Assembly: GCF_026262505.1 (NCBI RefSeq)
Contig: NC_067206.1
Coordinates: forward strand, 29,341,896-29,405,895
Reading direction: 5' to 3'
Length of the DNA: 64,000 nucleotides
DNA from: Trichomonas vaginalis G3
Taxonomy: Eukaryota; Parabasalia; Trichomonadida; Trichomonadidae
Of the stretch, positions 9,659-18,301 are shown piece by piece. The position numbers and the translations under genes are program-made. Within the stretch, counting starts at the first letter, position 1. Each line of letters starts with the position of its first letter. Under the pieces are notes generated by a model. That model had not been told where the DNA came from. It saw only the letters and a program-made list of their open reading frames with translations, and did not search any database.

Positions 9659-11122
9659 ATGTACGCCGCTCAGAATATAACGCCAACAGTTTTGGATGCC
9701 ATGAACGGAAATGTTTCCGAATGGTATAACGAATGCGACAATGCCATTAGAAGGTCAGAAATAGTTCCTGGAACTTACGAATATACAACTGCTGTTTCTT
9801 ATGGAAACGTAGGTGAGTTTGGAGAAGGTTCTTCAACAACAGTAGATATTGCTTGCGACAGGTTTCATATTATTTCTATTGACAACTCATTCTTATACGT
9901 GGAACAAGACATTGAAATAAAACCTTCTGCCAAGTTGTCTGACAAGAAAGGTTGCAATGGAATTTTCTATGTCGGATACCAATATGCTCCAGAAGTTTTC
10001 ATGGGATATAAGATATATTCTAACTCTGACTTAGTTCAAACAGTAACATGGGCAAACTATGAATGGTTCGCTTTGAGAAACTCAGTACAACCACAAGCTA
10101 GAGAACAAACAGACCAGTATGCAAATATTGAGAAAATAAGAAGACTTGACCCTAACGTTCCAGGAGTTTATGTTAACCTTTCTGGTTCAGATGGAACTGC
10201 TGCCACTAAAGTAAAACTGAAACTTAGAGTTCCTTTGTCATCTTTCCTCATCTTCAGGTTTTTAAGATACTTGCCAAACTGGGCAGGAAAAATTTCTATC
10301 GAACTTACTCCAAGCAAAAATAACTTAGTCATTGCACCAACACAAGACCCATTCAGCATTACTGTAGCTGGAACTGGTGGAGCCAAGTTCTGTGACTTTT
10401 GCAAAGACAAAGTTGACTTAGACTTTGGTTTCTCAAACTTCAACAATGAAGTAAACTATTATTTCAATGCTGCTGGAACTGCTTGGGACCCAGTTAAGTT
10501 TACATGCGAAAAGTTTGAATGCAAGAGAATAGAAAGCAGACTTGCAGTCTATATGTTGGACCCAGATATTTCAAATGCTTTAGCTGCCAAATATATTGCA
10601 GTTCCACTTATGTTCCCTATACACCAAATATCTGTCAAAGACTTTGCAGGTGAAGTTGGAAACCAAAGTGCTGACCCAGGTGCAAGAACAGATATTGCTT
10701 TAACAACTGCAATGAAACATGCAGATACTATGTTTGTACTGTTCAGACGAACTATAAATGACTATTCTTGTTTCTACAACCCCGGTATTAAATATCATAT
10801 AAACATAGATGGCAAATATTATCCAAGAGAAGAATATTCTACAGTTGAGGATATGAGGTCATACAACTTGACATTAGATGCTATGAACTTTAACAACAAC
10901 TTCACAACAACCATTAACCCTGAAATGCAAAGTTCTATTATGCCATATGTGAAAGTATGGACTCATACAGGAGGTCAAAAAACTCAATATACAAATGGAG
11001 ACCGTTCAAACTTTTGGCTTGGCATTCCATTTGCTGACTCAGAAGACTTTATGGGTGGTATTTCAACTGTTGGTACTGTACAAATACAATATACTGGTGA
11101 CAGAGACGGTCCAGATGAATGA
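9659..11122 (+). CDS. Predicted major capsid protein (double jelly-roll type), Maverick-1
   Basis: This 487-residue open frame matches Polinton major capsid proteins in length and beta-rich composition. It shares an ordered motif series with the 43558-45036 gene of Maverick-2: a KLKLRVPLSSFLIFRFLRYLP segment here corresponds to FKLRLRIPVRRFLPLEAIRF there, followed by an N/G-I-x-(I/L)-(E/K)-(L/V) strand. A family-typical AREQTD/AREEAY segment precedes it. The assignment rests on this pairing, length and gene context. The fold itself cannot be tested here. The frame looks whole, and the next small gene overlaps its stop. Confidence 0.78.
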   Translation: MYAAQNITPTVLDAMNGNVSEWYNECDNAIRRSEIVPGTYEYTTAVSYGNVGEFGEGSSTTVDIACDRFHIISIDNSFLYVEQDIEIKPSAKLSDKKGCNGIFYVGYQYAPEVFMGYKIYSNSDLVQTVTWANYEWFALRNSVQPQAREQTDQYANIEKIRRLDPNVPGVYVNLSGSDGTAATKVKLKLRVPLSSFLIFRFLRYLPNWAGKISIELTPSKNNLVIAPTQDPFSITVAGTGGAKFCDFCKDKVDLDFGFSNFNNEVNYYFNAAGTAWDPVKFTCEKFECKRIESRLAVYMLDPDISNALAAKYIAVPLMFPIHQISVKDFAGEVGNQSADPGARTDIALTTAMKHADTMFVLFRRTINDYSCFYNPGIKYHINIDGKYYPREEYSTVEDMRSYNLTLDAMNFNNNFTTTINPEMQSSIMPYVKVWTHTGGQKTQYTNGDRSNFWLGIPFADSEDFMGGISTVGTVQIQYTGDRDGPDE

Positions 11123-11262
11123 GAGCAAAGAAGTTTACAAAACCAATAGCACTTTTCACGGAAGATGCTCTTTTGAAGATTCGTTCGATGAAACCTGCTG
11201 GGGCTCCTCAGATTGGCATAACGACAGCTTCCATCGAGCAGATTTTGGCAGCAGGTCAGTAA
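11119..11262 (+). CDS. Very small basic protein overlapping the capsid stop, 47 aa
   Basis: The ATG overlaps the capsid gene's stop codon (ATGA). The peptide begins MRAKKFTKPIALF and ends with a hydrophobic helix-like stretch (GITTASIEQILAAGQ). Tight overlap with a long intact gene supports a real translational unit. Function is unknown; a minor virion protein or cement peptide would fit the position. Confidence 0.5.
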   Translation: MRAKKFTKPIALFTEDALLKIRSMKPAGAPQIGITTASIEQILAAGQ

Positions 11263-11401
11263 GTTGTTCTTGAACTGACTTCTCTCCGTCAAATATTGAC
11301 AGTACGCCAGTTTTGACATAATATTGTAAGATAAACTTACCTTTAGAAATATCTGTAAGTTTTGTTGTTATATTTTTGTCAACGTCAAGAACTTTCACCA
11401 T
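11156..11401 (-). CDS. Possible small minus-strand gene, 81 aa
   Basis: The first 50 residues (MVKVLDVDKNITTKLTDISK...) look protein-like and hydrophobic/charged in alternation. The C-terminal part overlaps the plus-strand 47-aa gene, so the true end may be near 11263. An in-frame stop lies upstream of the chosen ATG. It may be a genuine convergent gene or chance; no family is recognised. Confidence 0.35.
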   Translation of the reverse strand: MVKVLDVDKNITTKLTDISKGKFILQYYVKTGVLSIFDGEKSVQEQLTDLLPKSARWKLSLCQSEEPQQVSSNESSKEHLP

Positions 11402-11590
11402 TTCAGTTATACCAACTTTCTTTGCTTTATGAAATATTTTGGTTCAGCAAATATGCTATTCTATAACATTTACCATTGTTTGTGTAAAGAACTATTCTGT
11501 CAATGTATTTGTATTGTTTGTGTGTGTAAACTTTGTTTGCTTCAATTCGAAGAGATACTCGAATACGTCCATCTTTTTATTCTAAGTAAA

Positions 11591-12178
11591 ATGTCATTTC
11601 CGAAAAATAGAAGCGTAAGTGTTTCAAAAGGTTTAATGGCGGTGGCAGATGTGAAGTTAAATTCACCAACTCAAACAAACAGTCAAAGTGTTATTGTCAA
11701 TGTCAAAGACAGAGATGTTGAAGTGGGGAAACCATACGAAGACGAAGATGGTATAACAATTGTTCCTGTAAAAGAACAACCAACATATCCTGAAGTTAGC
11801 AGAGACTTAAGTTCTGTTGCAGATATTCGAAACGACTACCAACAACTGAAAGACAAACTTCAAACTCAGGAGAAGATTTGTCAAGCTTTAGGTATAATGT
11901 TAACTTCGAACTTGGTCGAACACAACCCTGTAAAAGTGAACTCATATGTCATTGCACCTCATGAAGTTTTGAAAGAACTATTGAAACTTTTGACAGAGGC
12001 AGACGATATAAACATCAAAGAAATAGAACCCGACATTAGTTGCTGTGGTGTTTCATATAATGTCATTGACAAGATATACGTTATGAAAGGAGGTGAAACG
12101 TTGAACTTAAAGTATAGTTTCCCAGACGTCATAAAAATATTTGACGACCACAACATTTCATTAAAATTTATTTGCTAA
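11591..12178 (+). CDS. Conserved Maverick protein, CCG family, 195 aa
   Basis: The ATG at 11591 (MSFPKNRSVSVSKG) is chosen over an upstream one because the preceding stretch is low-complexity and Cys/Phe-rich. Residues 90-195 form a globular region with the motif EPDISCCGVSY, followed by alternating strands and a final hydrophobic strand (ISLKFIC). A Maverick-2 locus (60950-61598) carries the same pattern with DPEIECCGQTP and an ending LKYVL. It is therefore a conserved structural or assembly protein of these elements, of unknown function. Confidence 0.7.
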   Translation: MSFPKNRSVSVSKGLMAVADVKLNSPTQTNSQSVIVNVKDRDVEVGKPYEDEDGITIVPVKEQPTYPEVSRDLSSVADIRNDYQQLKDKLQTQEKICQALGIMLTSNLVEHNPVKVNSYVIAPHEVLKELLKLLTEADDINIKEIEPDISCCGVSYNVIDKIYVMKGGETLNLKYSFPDVIKIFDDHNISLKFIC

Positions 12179-12298
12179 GTAAATGGCAGAAGATATAATG
12201 GTTTATACTATTACGACTAAAAACCCTGAGTCATATAATTCTATAACAACAAACTTACAAAGTCCTCAAGGACGGTATTGTAAACTAACTTAAACACA

Positions 12299-12970
12299 AT
12301 GACGACTAAAGCCTGTTTTGCTCTTTTGACACCAGAAGACTTTATTGTTGTGAATGGTAAAAAATACTCCTTTGAAGATACTTACTCAGATATACCACCA
12401 ACAGGTTTTGTTGACTTATTTAATACTTTAAGTACGGGTGTAACATGTGCTGCAACTAGAGCAGGTTTCATTATGTTTGGATGTCCGACTGAGTTTACTA
12501 TAAACGATATGAGCTATAATACAAAACTTATTTCTGGTTTTTACTACCAACAGTTTCCTATAACAGGAAAAGGTGTCATACAAGGAATGTCTATTCCATT
12601 GACATTAAGCACACCAATCTTATATATTGTTTCAAACTTAGGTTCAAAGTGTTATTCGAATGTCGACAGAAACTATTATGACCAAAAGATACTTATGCGT
12701 ATAAACAATACTTTCTCTGCTGGTTTGCCTATTGTTCATTCGAATGCAGAATTTTCAACCTTAGTGAACTCAAACACTTTGGCAAGTATAACGTTGACAT
12801 TAGTTGACGCAAACTTTGTTCCTGTAAAACTTTTATGTCCTATGTATTTGTCAATGACGGCAGAAAGTTTCGAATTGGAAGATGCAACTGGTGAAAGTAT
12901 TGTATTACAAGAACAACTTCAACAACAAATAGCTCAAGAACAACAAATGCAACAACAAAGTCAAGAATAA
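12299..12970 (+). CDS. Candidate minor capsid (penton-like) protein, Maverick-1
   Basis: This beta-rich open frame of 223 residues ends in a Gln-rich tail. Matching coding-like sequence begins upstream near 12183 (MVYTITTKNPESYNS). It pairs with the 59923-60687 gene of Maverick-2: FTINDMSYNTKLISGFYY here against FKITRMSHRVQLLLGAYH there, and both have an LCP/KAP-M-x-V/M strand near the end. Family conservation and the position close to capsid genes suggest a minor capsid protein; this is inference. Confidence 0.5.
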   Translation: MTTKACFALLTPEDFIVVNGKKYSFEDTYSDIPPTGFVDLFNTLSTGVTCAATRAGFIMFGCPTEFTINDMSYNTKLISGFYYQQFPITGKGVIQGMSIPLTLSTPILYIVSNLGSKCYSNVDRNYYDQKILMRINNTFSAGLPIVHSNAEFSTLVNSNTLASITLTLVDANFVPVKLLCPMYLSMTAESFELEDATGESIVLQEQLQQQIAQEQQMQQQSQE

Positions 12971-12999
12971 AAAAAAATATTTTTTTTATTTTTATAAAA

Positions 13000-14236
13000 A
13001 TGTACAGAATAGATGTTTCAGATTTTTATGACTTCCAAGCATTCAGAAATATGTGTCCATTTAGAGACTATAACAAAGCAGTCGAGAATTTGAAACGTTT
13101 AGTCATTTATGTCGACTCTGCCCCAGAATGTTATGTCATGAAAGAATGGGATGTAGTCTTTAACAAACCTAAAGCGACAATAGTTTCAGAACAAGAATGT
13201 AGACAGAAACTTAAGAAAATAAAAGTTGTACAAGTTGGAATGAAGATGTTAGATGCTTGGGATATCTTATTGTCAAAGTTAGAAGATTTTTCAGTTCGAG
13301 GTATAAAGTTTTATACACCTTCTCCAAACTTCTATTCTATCTTCACTGGATATAAATATGAACAAGTAGAATGGAAAGAAAATATTATAGAAGCTTGGTT
13401 AGACCATGTCAAAGAAATTATATGCAATGGAAACGAAAGAGTCTATGAGTATATCTTATGTTGGTTTGCAAATATCTTACAACATCCAAGTGCTAAAAAT
13501 GAAACTGCTCTCATTATAATTGGAAAACAAGGAACTGGTAAGAATACTTTCTTTACAGATATTTTGTGCAAACTGTTAGAAGGTTTTCGAATCCGAATAT
13601 GACAAACTTAGAAAAACATCTGTGGCAAGTTTAACTCCTCAAATAGAGAATATGAAACTTATAGTTTGCAATGAACTTCAAAGTATAGATACACACAAAA
13701 GTTTTGAACTCAGATGCTTTGAAGAGTCTTATAAGACAAAGTTGGAGTTGTTGAAAGAAAAGTATAAAGACCAAAGAGTTTGTGAAAATGTTGCAAAACT
13801 TCATTATGGTTTCAAACAATGCTGTTCCGATGAAGTTAGAAAGTTCTGACAGAAGATATGTAGTTGTCAGAACGTCAGATTCTCATATGCAAGATACAGA
13901 ATATTTTGACGACTTAGCAGAAACTTTGACATCTGACTTTTACAACCACTTGTTTCTCATATTTTATGACATTAGATATTTAAGTTCAATCCAAGACAAA
14001 TTCCACATACCGAAGAGAGACAAACATTGTTAGAAGCAAACAAGAGTGTATATGAACTGTTCATAGATGAAACTGACTTTGAGTGTTTAGATGAAAGGTC
14101 ATTGTACGATTCGTATAAACAATATTGTCAAGAATATGGTTATATGACAGCGTCTAAACGAACATTCTTGGCAAATGTCAAAAGTCTTTTAGACGTACAG
14201 AATGGTGTATATACAAAGAAAAATTTTTATGAGTAA
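13000..14236 (+). pseudogene. Superfamily 3 helicase / D5-like primase-helicase, Maverick-1 (broken)
   Basis: The N-terminal part carries a Walker A motif, IIIGKQGTGKNTFF, preceded by the hydrophobic strand typical of SF3 helicases of DNA viruses. A B-motif-like NMKLIVCNEL segment follows, and then a C-terminal DNA-binding-like region (MTASKRTFLANVKSLL). In viruses these enzymes unwind DNA during replication, often with a primase part. An A-rich TTTTTATAAAA box lies just before the first ATG. The locus is not a single open frame. Confidence 0.75.
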
Positions 14237-14274
14237 ATTTTAAAAAAAAAATATTTTTTTATCCGATAGAAAAG

Positions 14275-14694
14275 ATGGCAAAATTCATCTCAGTAAACAA
14301 GTACATGTCAGGACTTAAAGAAGAACTAGACCCATTCACATATTTGAATGTTTACTTCTACCATTTTGAAAAGTCTTCATTCAGCAAAGTTTGGAACATC
14401 GAACCAGTTAAGTTTGCTATTGTGACTAAAAATGGTGCGAAATTTGAAGACTTAGACATAGAAGGTTTGTTAGCAGTCAAAGAAAGTTTTGACAGAAGGT
14501 TTTCAAACCTTAAAGAAGGCAAAGCATACAAACTTGTTATACCTTATGAACCAAAGAAGACAGACGACTATGAATATTATGAGTCTAAAGTTGTAGAAGT
14601 TCAAGGTAAATTGGGTAAAAAGATTTTAGAGTCTAAGCCAGTGTTTGCTCCTAAAGAGGAAGAGAACATTGACATTGACCCAGAAATGTTCTAA
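14275..14694 (+). CDS. Maverick protein with acidic C-terminus, 139 aa
   Basis: This intact open frame sits directly downstream of the helicase. The centre is beta-rich (KFAIVTKNGAKFEDL...YKLVIPYEP) and the end is acidic (EEENIDIDPEMF). A 157-residue gene in Maverick-2 (50753-51226) has a similar size, a replication-gene neighbour and a similar acidic end (EEIDPEAI). An acidic tail on a small beta-rich protein is reminiscent of single-stranded DNA-binding proteins, but that is inference. The upstream sequence contains TTTTTTATCCGATAG. Confidence 0.65.
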   Translation: MAKFISVNKYMSGLKEELDPFTYLNVYFYHFEKSSFSKVWNIEPVKFAIVTKNGAKFEDLDIEGLLAVKESFDRRFSNLKEGKAYKLVIPYEPKKTDDYEYYESKVVEVQGKLGKKILESKPVFAPKEEENIDIDPEMF

Positions 14695-14714
14695 AAATAA
14701 AATTTTATTTTTAC

Positions 14715-15168
14715 ATGTCAAATTTCTTTTTCTCTGGAACTGGTTCAGGTTCTTTCTTCTCTTCTTCTACTTTTTTCTCTTTCTTTTCTTTCTTCTTCTT
14801 CTTCTCTGGTGGAGATATGTCAAATTTCTCAGAACCATATCTATGTAAAAGTTCTTTGTCCTTTAATAGCTCATCTATTCTGTTTTCTATTTCATCTTCA
14901 AGAACAGCGCATGTGTCTTCTTTGCATTCTAAGAACTTTTGTTGGACTTCATCTTTCCAATCGGCGTCATCTCTGTCAACAAGTCTGTCATTGACAAATT
15001 TTAAGACTGCTCTTTGTAATGTTTTATGGTTCTTGTCATATTCCCAGAAACAGAAACTTTAGAACAAATTCACCTTTCTTGTTTACACTATGTAAGATTT
15101 TATGGTCGACAGATGTTTTGCTGTCGAAAAGCTTGTCTCGAATATAGATAGCAAAATCGCTAGACATT
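14715..15168 (-). pseudogene. Small protein with Lys/Glu-rich C-terminus (broken)
   Basis: Protein-like sequence on the minus strand begins MSSDFAIYIRDKLF near 15168. Its end is extremely rich in Lys, Glu and Pro (PPEKKKKKERKEKK). It is divergent from the packaging ATPase, with an AGATAAAAAT box between them. Plus-strand frames across the tail are compositional shadows. The locus is not a single open frame. No function is recognised. Confidence 0.5.
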
Positions 15169-15203
15169 TTCTAAAAGATAAAAATTTTAATTTTTCTAAA
15201 AAT

Positions 15204-16078
15204 ATGTTAGAAAAAAAGTTTGCTGACATTGACAAAAAATTTGAGAATGTTTTAAACAAGAACAAGAGAAAGTTAGAAAATGCTCAGATAAAACCTATAC
15301 ATGACAAGTTCTTATTTGCTCAGAATGGTATAACAGGTCTAATTGCACCACCTGGGTCGGGTAAGACTTTCACTTATCTTAAAATGGCTGCACAACAACA
15401 AGAACTAGATGAGAGAACCCATTCTATGAGTTAGTTGTCATTTGTAGTACTTCTGGTCAATTTGACCAAACCGTCAATTCGTTCAAAGATATTATAAAGA
15501 AGTCTAAGTTAGTATGTATAAAAGACTCTGAGTTGTTAGATTGGATAAAGAAGTACCAAAGAAGGGTTTTGAAGTACAATGCTATAAATGAGTATATAAA
15601 TTCGAAGTTTAAAGACCCAAATGAGGAAATGCAGAGAATATTAGACAAACACCACTTCAGAAACAAACAGAAAGAGATAGAATACATTTCGAAGAAATTG
15701 CAATCTTACGATTGGAAGACTTACCCTCATAGGTGTCTTCTTATTTTAGACGACTTTGCATCTCATCCTTTGTTAAAGAATAGAGAACAAGATATGTGTC
15801 GAATTCTTAAGAAGCTCAGACACTTTAACATCTCAGTTGTCATTTGTGTACAGACAGCAAAGAGTTTAAGTAAGGATGTTAAAAGAATACTTACTGACAT
15901 TGTACTTTTCCCCGGATTGTCCGAAGACGATTTCATGGAACTTATGAAAGAGTCCATGGCAGGTAAGTTTGACAGACATGAACTCTGGGAGAAGTACAAA
16001 GTCATACAAGACCCTCATACTTCTTTCAGAATTCATATCTACGCGAACAAAGTTCAAATTGTAAAAAGTCAAGCTTGA
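15204..16078 (+). pseudogene. Packaging ATPase (FtsK/HerA-like), Maverick-1 (broken)
   Basis: A Walker A motif, LIAPPGSGKTFTYL, lies near the start. A Walker B motif, CLLILDDFA, is followed by a conserved KLRHFNISVVICVQTAK segment that fits the sensor region of genome-packaging ATPases. The same order occurs in Maverick-2 (62020-62908), where the segments read GKMGSGKTF and TLLVCDDFAG. In relatives this ATPase pumps DNA into the capsid. The ATG at 15204 follows an A/T-rich promoter-like box. The locus is not one open frame. Confidence 0.85.
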
Positions 16079-16094
16079 AAAATAAAGAGTTCAT

Positions 16095-16934
16095 TTACTC
16101 TGCTTGTTTGAAGTTGTCAAAATACTCTGTTATTTTTTCCTTTAACAATGGCAAATCTTCTTTGAAGGTAAGTATTGTACAACCTTTCATATCATAGTGT
16201 GTTTGAGGTAACGTATCTTGAACTATTTGTTTCACATCTTCATTTGGGGTCATTGAAATCGGTAAGTTTTCACGATAGAACCAATTTCTGTCAGATTTGT
16301 AAATCTTAGCAAGGTCGTAAAAGCTTTTGTTGTTTCTTCTGACTAAATGCAACATAACCATATCTTTATCTTCTTCATTTTCCATCTCTTCAGTATAAAT
16401 CATATACTTATAGTTCTTTTCCTTTCCTTTTGGTACCGAACGTGGTATTCTTTTCTGAATGTTTTTGTCTTTTGCTTCAAGCTTGTTCTCTAGCTCTTCA
16501 CGTTCTTGTCTATGAATTTCGTCAAGAAGTCTGTAAACATGCCATGCATAACGAGGCGAAGCCCACATTGCAACAGCATTTACAAGAAGTCTATGTACAT
16601 AATATCCTCTCAAACCGTTTGGCAATTTTTCACGATTTTCATAGAGTTTTGGCGACTGGGGTTTTTCTCCCACTCGAGTTTTTGCGACTACGGGATTTCT
16701 CGTAGTCGAATTTTCAGCTTCATTTAATAGTTCAATAGTGCTTTGGTTCCTAAACCAGTCTTTAGGAAGCTTAGTATCTGGAGCAAAACATGCTGTCAAA
16801 ATACTTTGCATTTGGTACATATCGTCTTTGACTGAACGAATGAGACGGAGTTGTTTGTTAAACTGTATGTACTCATATTCTTCATTTATAGCTTCATGGA
16901 CTATAACTGTTGTTGTGTTCTCTGTTGTTGACAT
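16095..16934 (-). CDS. KilA-N domain protein with DUF3627-like C-terminus, Maverick-1
   Basis: Residues about 25-155 show the KilA-N pattern: DWFRNQST, then GYYVHRLLVNAVAMWASPRYAWHV and a helix ending in a Glu-rich coiled region. KilA-N is a DNA-binding domain common in large DNA viruses and phages. The C-terminal part has REFL/WFYRENLPISMTPNEDVK-type sequence, like the DUF3627 region that often follows KilA-N. The gene is open and almost identical to 51518-52429 in Maverick-2, apart from a variable linker at about 75-95. A TTTTTTATCCGG box lies upstream. A regulatory or replication-associated role is inferred. Confidence 0.85.
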   Translation of the reverse strand: MSTTENTTTVIVHEAINEEYEYIQFNKQLRLIRSVKDDMYQMQSILTACFAPDTKLPKDWFRNQSTIELLNEAENSTTRNPVVAKTRVGEKPQSPKLYENREKLPNGLRGYYVHRLLVNAVAMWASPRYAWHVYRLLDEIHRQEREELENKLEAKDKNIQKRIPRSVPKGKEKNYKYMIYTEEMENEEDKDMVMLHLVRRNNKSFYDLAKIYKSDRNWFYRENLPISMTPNEDVKQIVQDTLPQTHYDMKGCTILTFKEDLPLLKEKITEYFDNFKQAE

Positions 16935-17045
16935 ATCTGTCTTTATATTCCGGATAAAAAAATAAATAAAAATAAAACTAACCTTATTTTTTCTATCTTA
17001 AGGAAATTCATGATTTTTGTGTTGAATTCAATAAAAATATAATTT

Positions 17046-17108
17046 AGGTGAAGAGGTGAGATTTCACCTGTTTTTTCACCTGTTTTTTCACCTCATTTCT
17101 ACCCCAGT
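17046..17108. repeat. Single iteron-like palindrome module, Maverick-1 version
   Basis: The module reads AGGTGA-GATT-TCACCT and then two further TCACCT half-sites separated by T runs, ending TTTCTACCCC. It has the layout of the modules in the Maverick-2 arrays, but every half-site is AGGTGA/TCACCT instead of AGGTTA/TAACCT. It lies between the KilA-N gene and the small-gene cluster. Confidence 0.75.
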
Positions 17109-17111
17109 TAT

Positions 17112-17208
17112 TTTATAAACGTTTCACATGGTAAACGTTATTTTTGTCTTTTGCCAGCAAGGGTACTTCTTCTCTTCCAATGGTTCGGCAGAACTATACT
17201 CACTCATG
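17112..17208 (-). pseudogene. 3' remnant related to the 53362-54300 gene
   Basis: The last bases encode the tail NNVYHVKRL before a stop. The Maverick-2 gene at 53362-54300 ends HNVYHVKRL in a nearly identical DNA context (CACATGGTAAACGTTAT), followed by the same CCCCAGTTATTTTATAA sequence and an iteron module. Only the end of that gene seems to remain here. Confidence 0.5.
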
Positions 17209-17250
17209 AGAAATGCCAAAACGGTTTAATAGAAAAAGTGTCATTTTTTC

Positions 17251-17445
17251 ATGTCCGAAGACTCGAAGGTGCAACACTTCCAAAATACCGACGAACTCAG
17301 AAGAGCAGCATGGCAGTATCTTCTTGACAACTTTTTTGAGTTCTCCAGGTACACCTTGGAAAATGCTGAAGAACTCCGACACAGAGAATTTGGAGAAATT
17401 GCACTCCAATACTACCTTGACAAACAAAGGGTAAACAAAGGGTAA
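17251..17445 (+). CDS. Small early-cluster protein, 64 aa
   Basis: The ATG follows AAAAAGTGTCATTTTTTC, which contains the trichomonad Inr-like TCATTT. The peptide (MSEDSKVQHFQNTDELR...) is helical and charged with several aromatic residues (YLLDNFFEFSRYTLE). It is the first of a tight run of short genes at 17-21 kb. No family is recognised. Confidence 0.6.
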   Translation: MSEDSKVQHFQNTDELRRAAWQYLLDNFFEFSRYTLENAEELRHREFGEIALQYYLDKQRVNKG

Positions 17446-17486
17446 AATAAGACTAAAAACTTAACGTTTAAAAAGTGACATTTTTA

Positions 17487-17687
17487 ATGAGCTCCGAGTC
17501 ACCGAGAAAACTTGGTCAGATGTTAGCAGCTTACTTCCCTGAGGAGGATGGAAGCGTTACATACGTAAGGTTCAAAAACAACGAACCTGGAATTGCGTAC
17601 AAAATTCGCAATTACATGACCATGGAAGAGTACGAAAGGTTCCTACAAGAGAAACCAGCTCTAAACAACTCAGAAAAGAAAGAATAA
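17487..17687 (+). CDS. Small early-cluster protein, 66 aa
   Basis: The true ATG is taken at 17487, just after AAAAAGTGACATTTTTA, the same box as before the preceding gene. The peptide has a short beta-rich core (DGSVTYVRFKNNEPGIAYK) and a helical, charged end. Its core resembles the start of the 20641-20886 protein (VRFKDSEG). Function is unknown. Confidence 0.6.
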   Translation: MSSESPRKLGQMLAAYFPEEDGSVTYVRFKNNEPGIAYKIRNYMTMEEYERFLQEKPALNNSEKKE

Positions 17688-17716
17688 AAAGTTTAACTCG
17701 TAATTGTTTATTTTTT

Positions 17717-18301
17717 TTACTTGTAAGGGCAAGCTGCAAGTATGAAGTCGACTATCTCAGTCTTTGTTTTGACGAGCTGGACGGCTCTTGCGAGTACGTC
17801 TGTTTTGCGGTCTCCAGCTGGTGTCTGACCTTCGTAATTGCGCATGTTCTTGAGAGCTCCAACTGTAAATGGTTGTAGGATGAAGAGTCTCTCAGACTGC
17901 TTGAGGTAGTCGTCTCTGTCTTTGACCGAATCTGTGGTACGAGTCGAATCGGTCGATTTGAGGGAAGATACTGAAAGCCTGTCGTCTTCCATTGGGGTAG
18001 TAGCATACTCTTTGCGTAAGCGGTTCAGACCTTCTTCGAACTCTTGGTCTCTCTTCGATTTGGATTGAGATTGGAATTGCTGGGGTGGAGCTTGCTGGAA
18101 CATCCAAGGGTTGGGGAAGTAAGGCATAGGCTGAGGAGGGTAGTTCGGGAAGCCTTGTGGTGGGTAGTAACCTTGAGGTGGAAATTGGTAGTAAATCGGA
18201 GGTACTTGCTGGAACTGAGGTTGCTGAGGAGACTGTTGTGGTTCTGCAGCTTTCGGTTCCTCTGGTTTGGGAATGGACTCGGTTGGTGGTACGTGGGACA
18301 T
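17717..18301 (-). CDS. Pro/Gln/Tyr-rich protein with helical C-terminus, 194 aa
   Basis: The frame stays open upstream into 18302-18610, but that stretch translates a DNA repeat, so the start MSHVPPTESIPKPEE at 18301 is preferred. Residues 20-85 are Pro/Gln/Tyr-rich low complexity (PPQGYYPPQGFPNYPPQP). A charged helical segment follows, and then a globular C-terminal domain of about 70 residues (ERLFILQPFTVGALKNMRN...). The architecture resembles a disordered assembly or scaffold region fused to a small domain. No family is recognised. Confidence 0.6.
   Translation of the reverse strand: MSHVPPTESIPKPEEPKAAEPQQSPQQPQFQQVPPIYYQFPPQGYYPPQGFPNYPPQPMPYFPNPWMFQQAPPQQFQSQSKSKRDQEFEEGLNRLRKEYATTPMEDDRLSVSSLKSTDSTRTTDSVKDRDDYLKQSERLFILQPFTVGALKNMRNYEGQTPAGDRKTDVLARAVQLVKTKTEIVDFILAACPYK

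Noticed and set aside
14645-15062. Phe/Ser-rich plus-strand frames
   Set aside because: Complement of a Lys/Glu-rich minus-strand coding region; typical shadow composition.
16545-16575. GGCGAAGCC hairpin in the KilA-N gene as a member of the double-hairpin family
   Set aside because: It has one short stem only and is coding in a conserved domain; the Maverick-2 copy reads GGAGAAGCC and has lost pairing.
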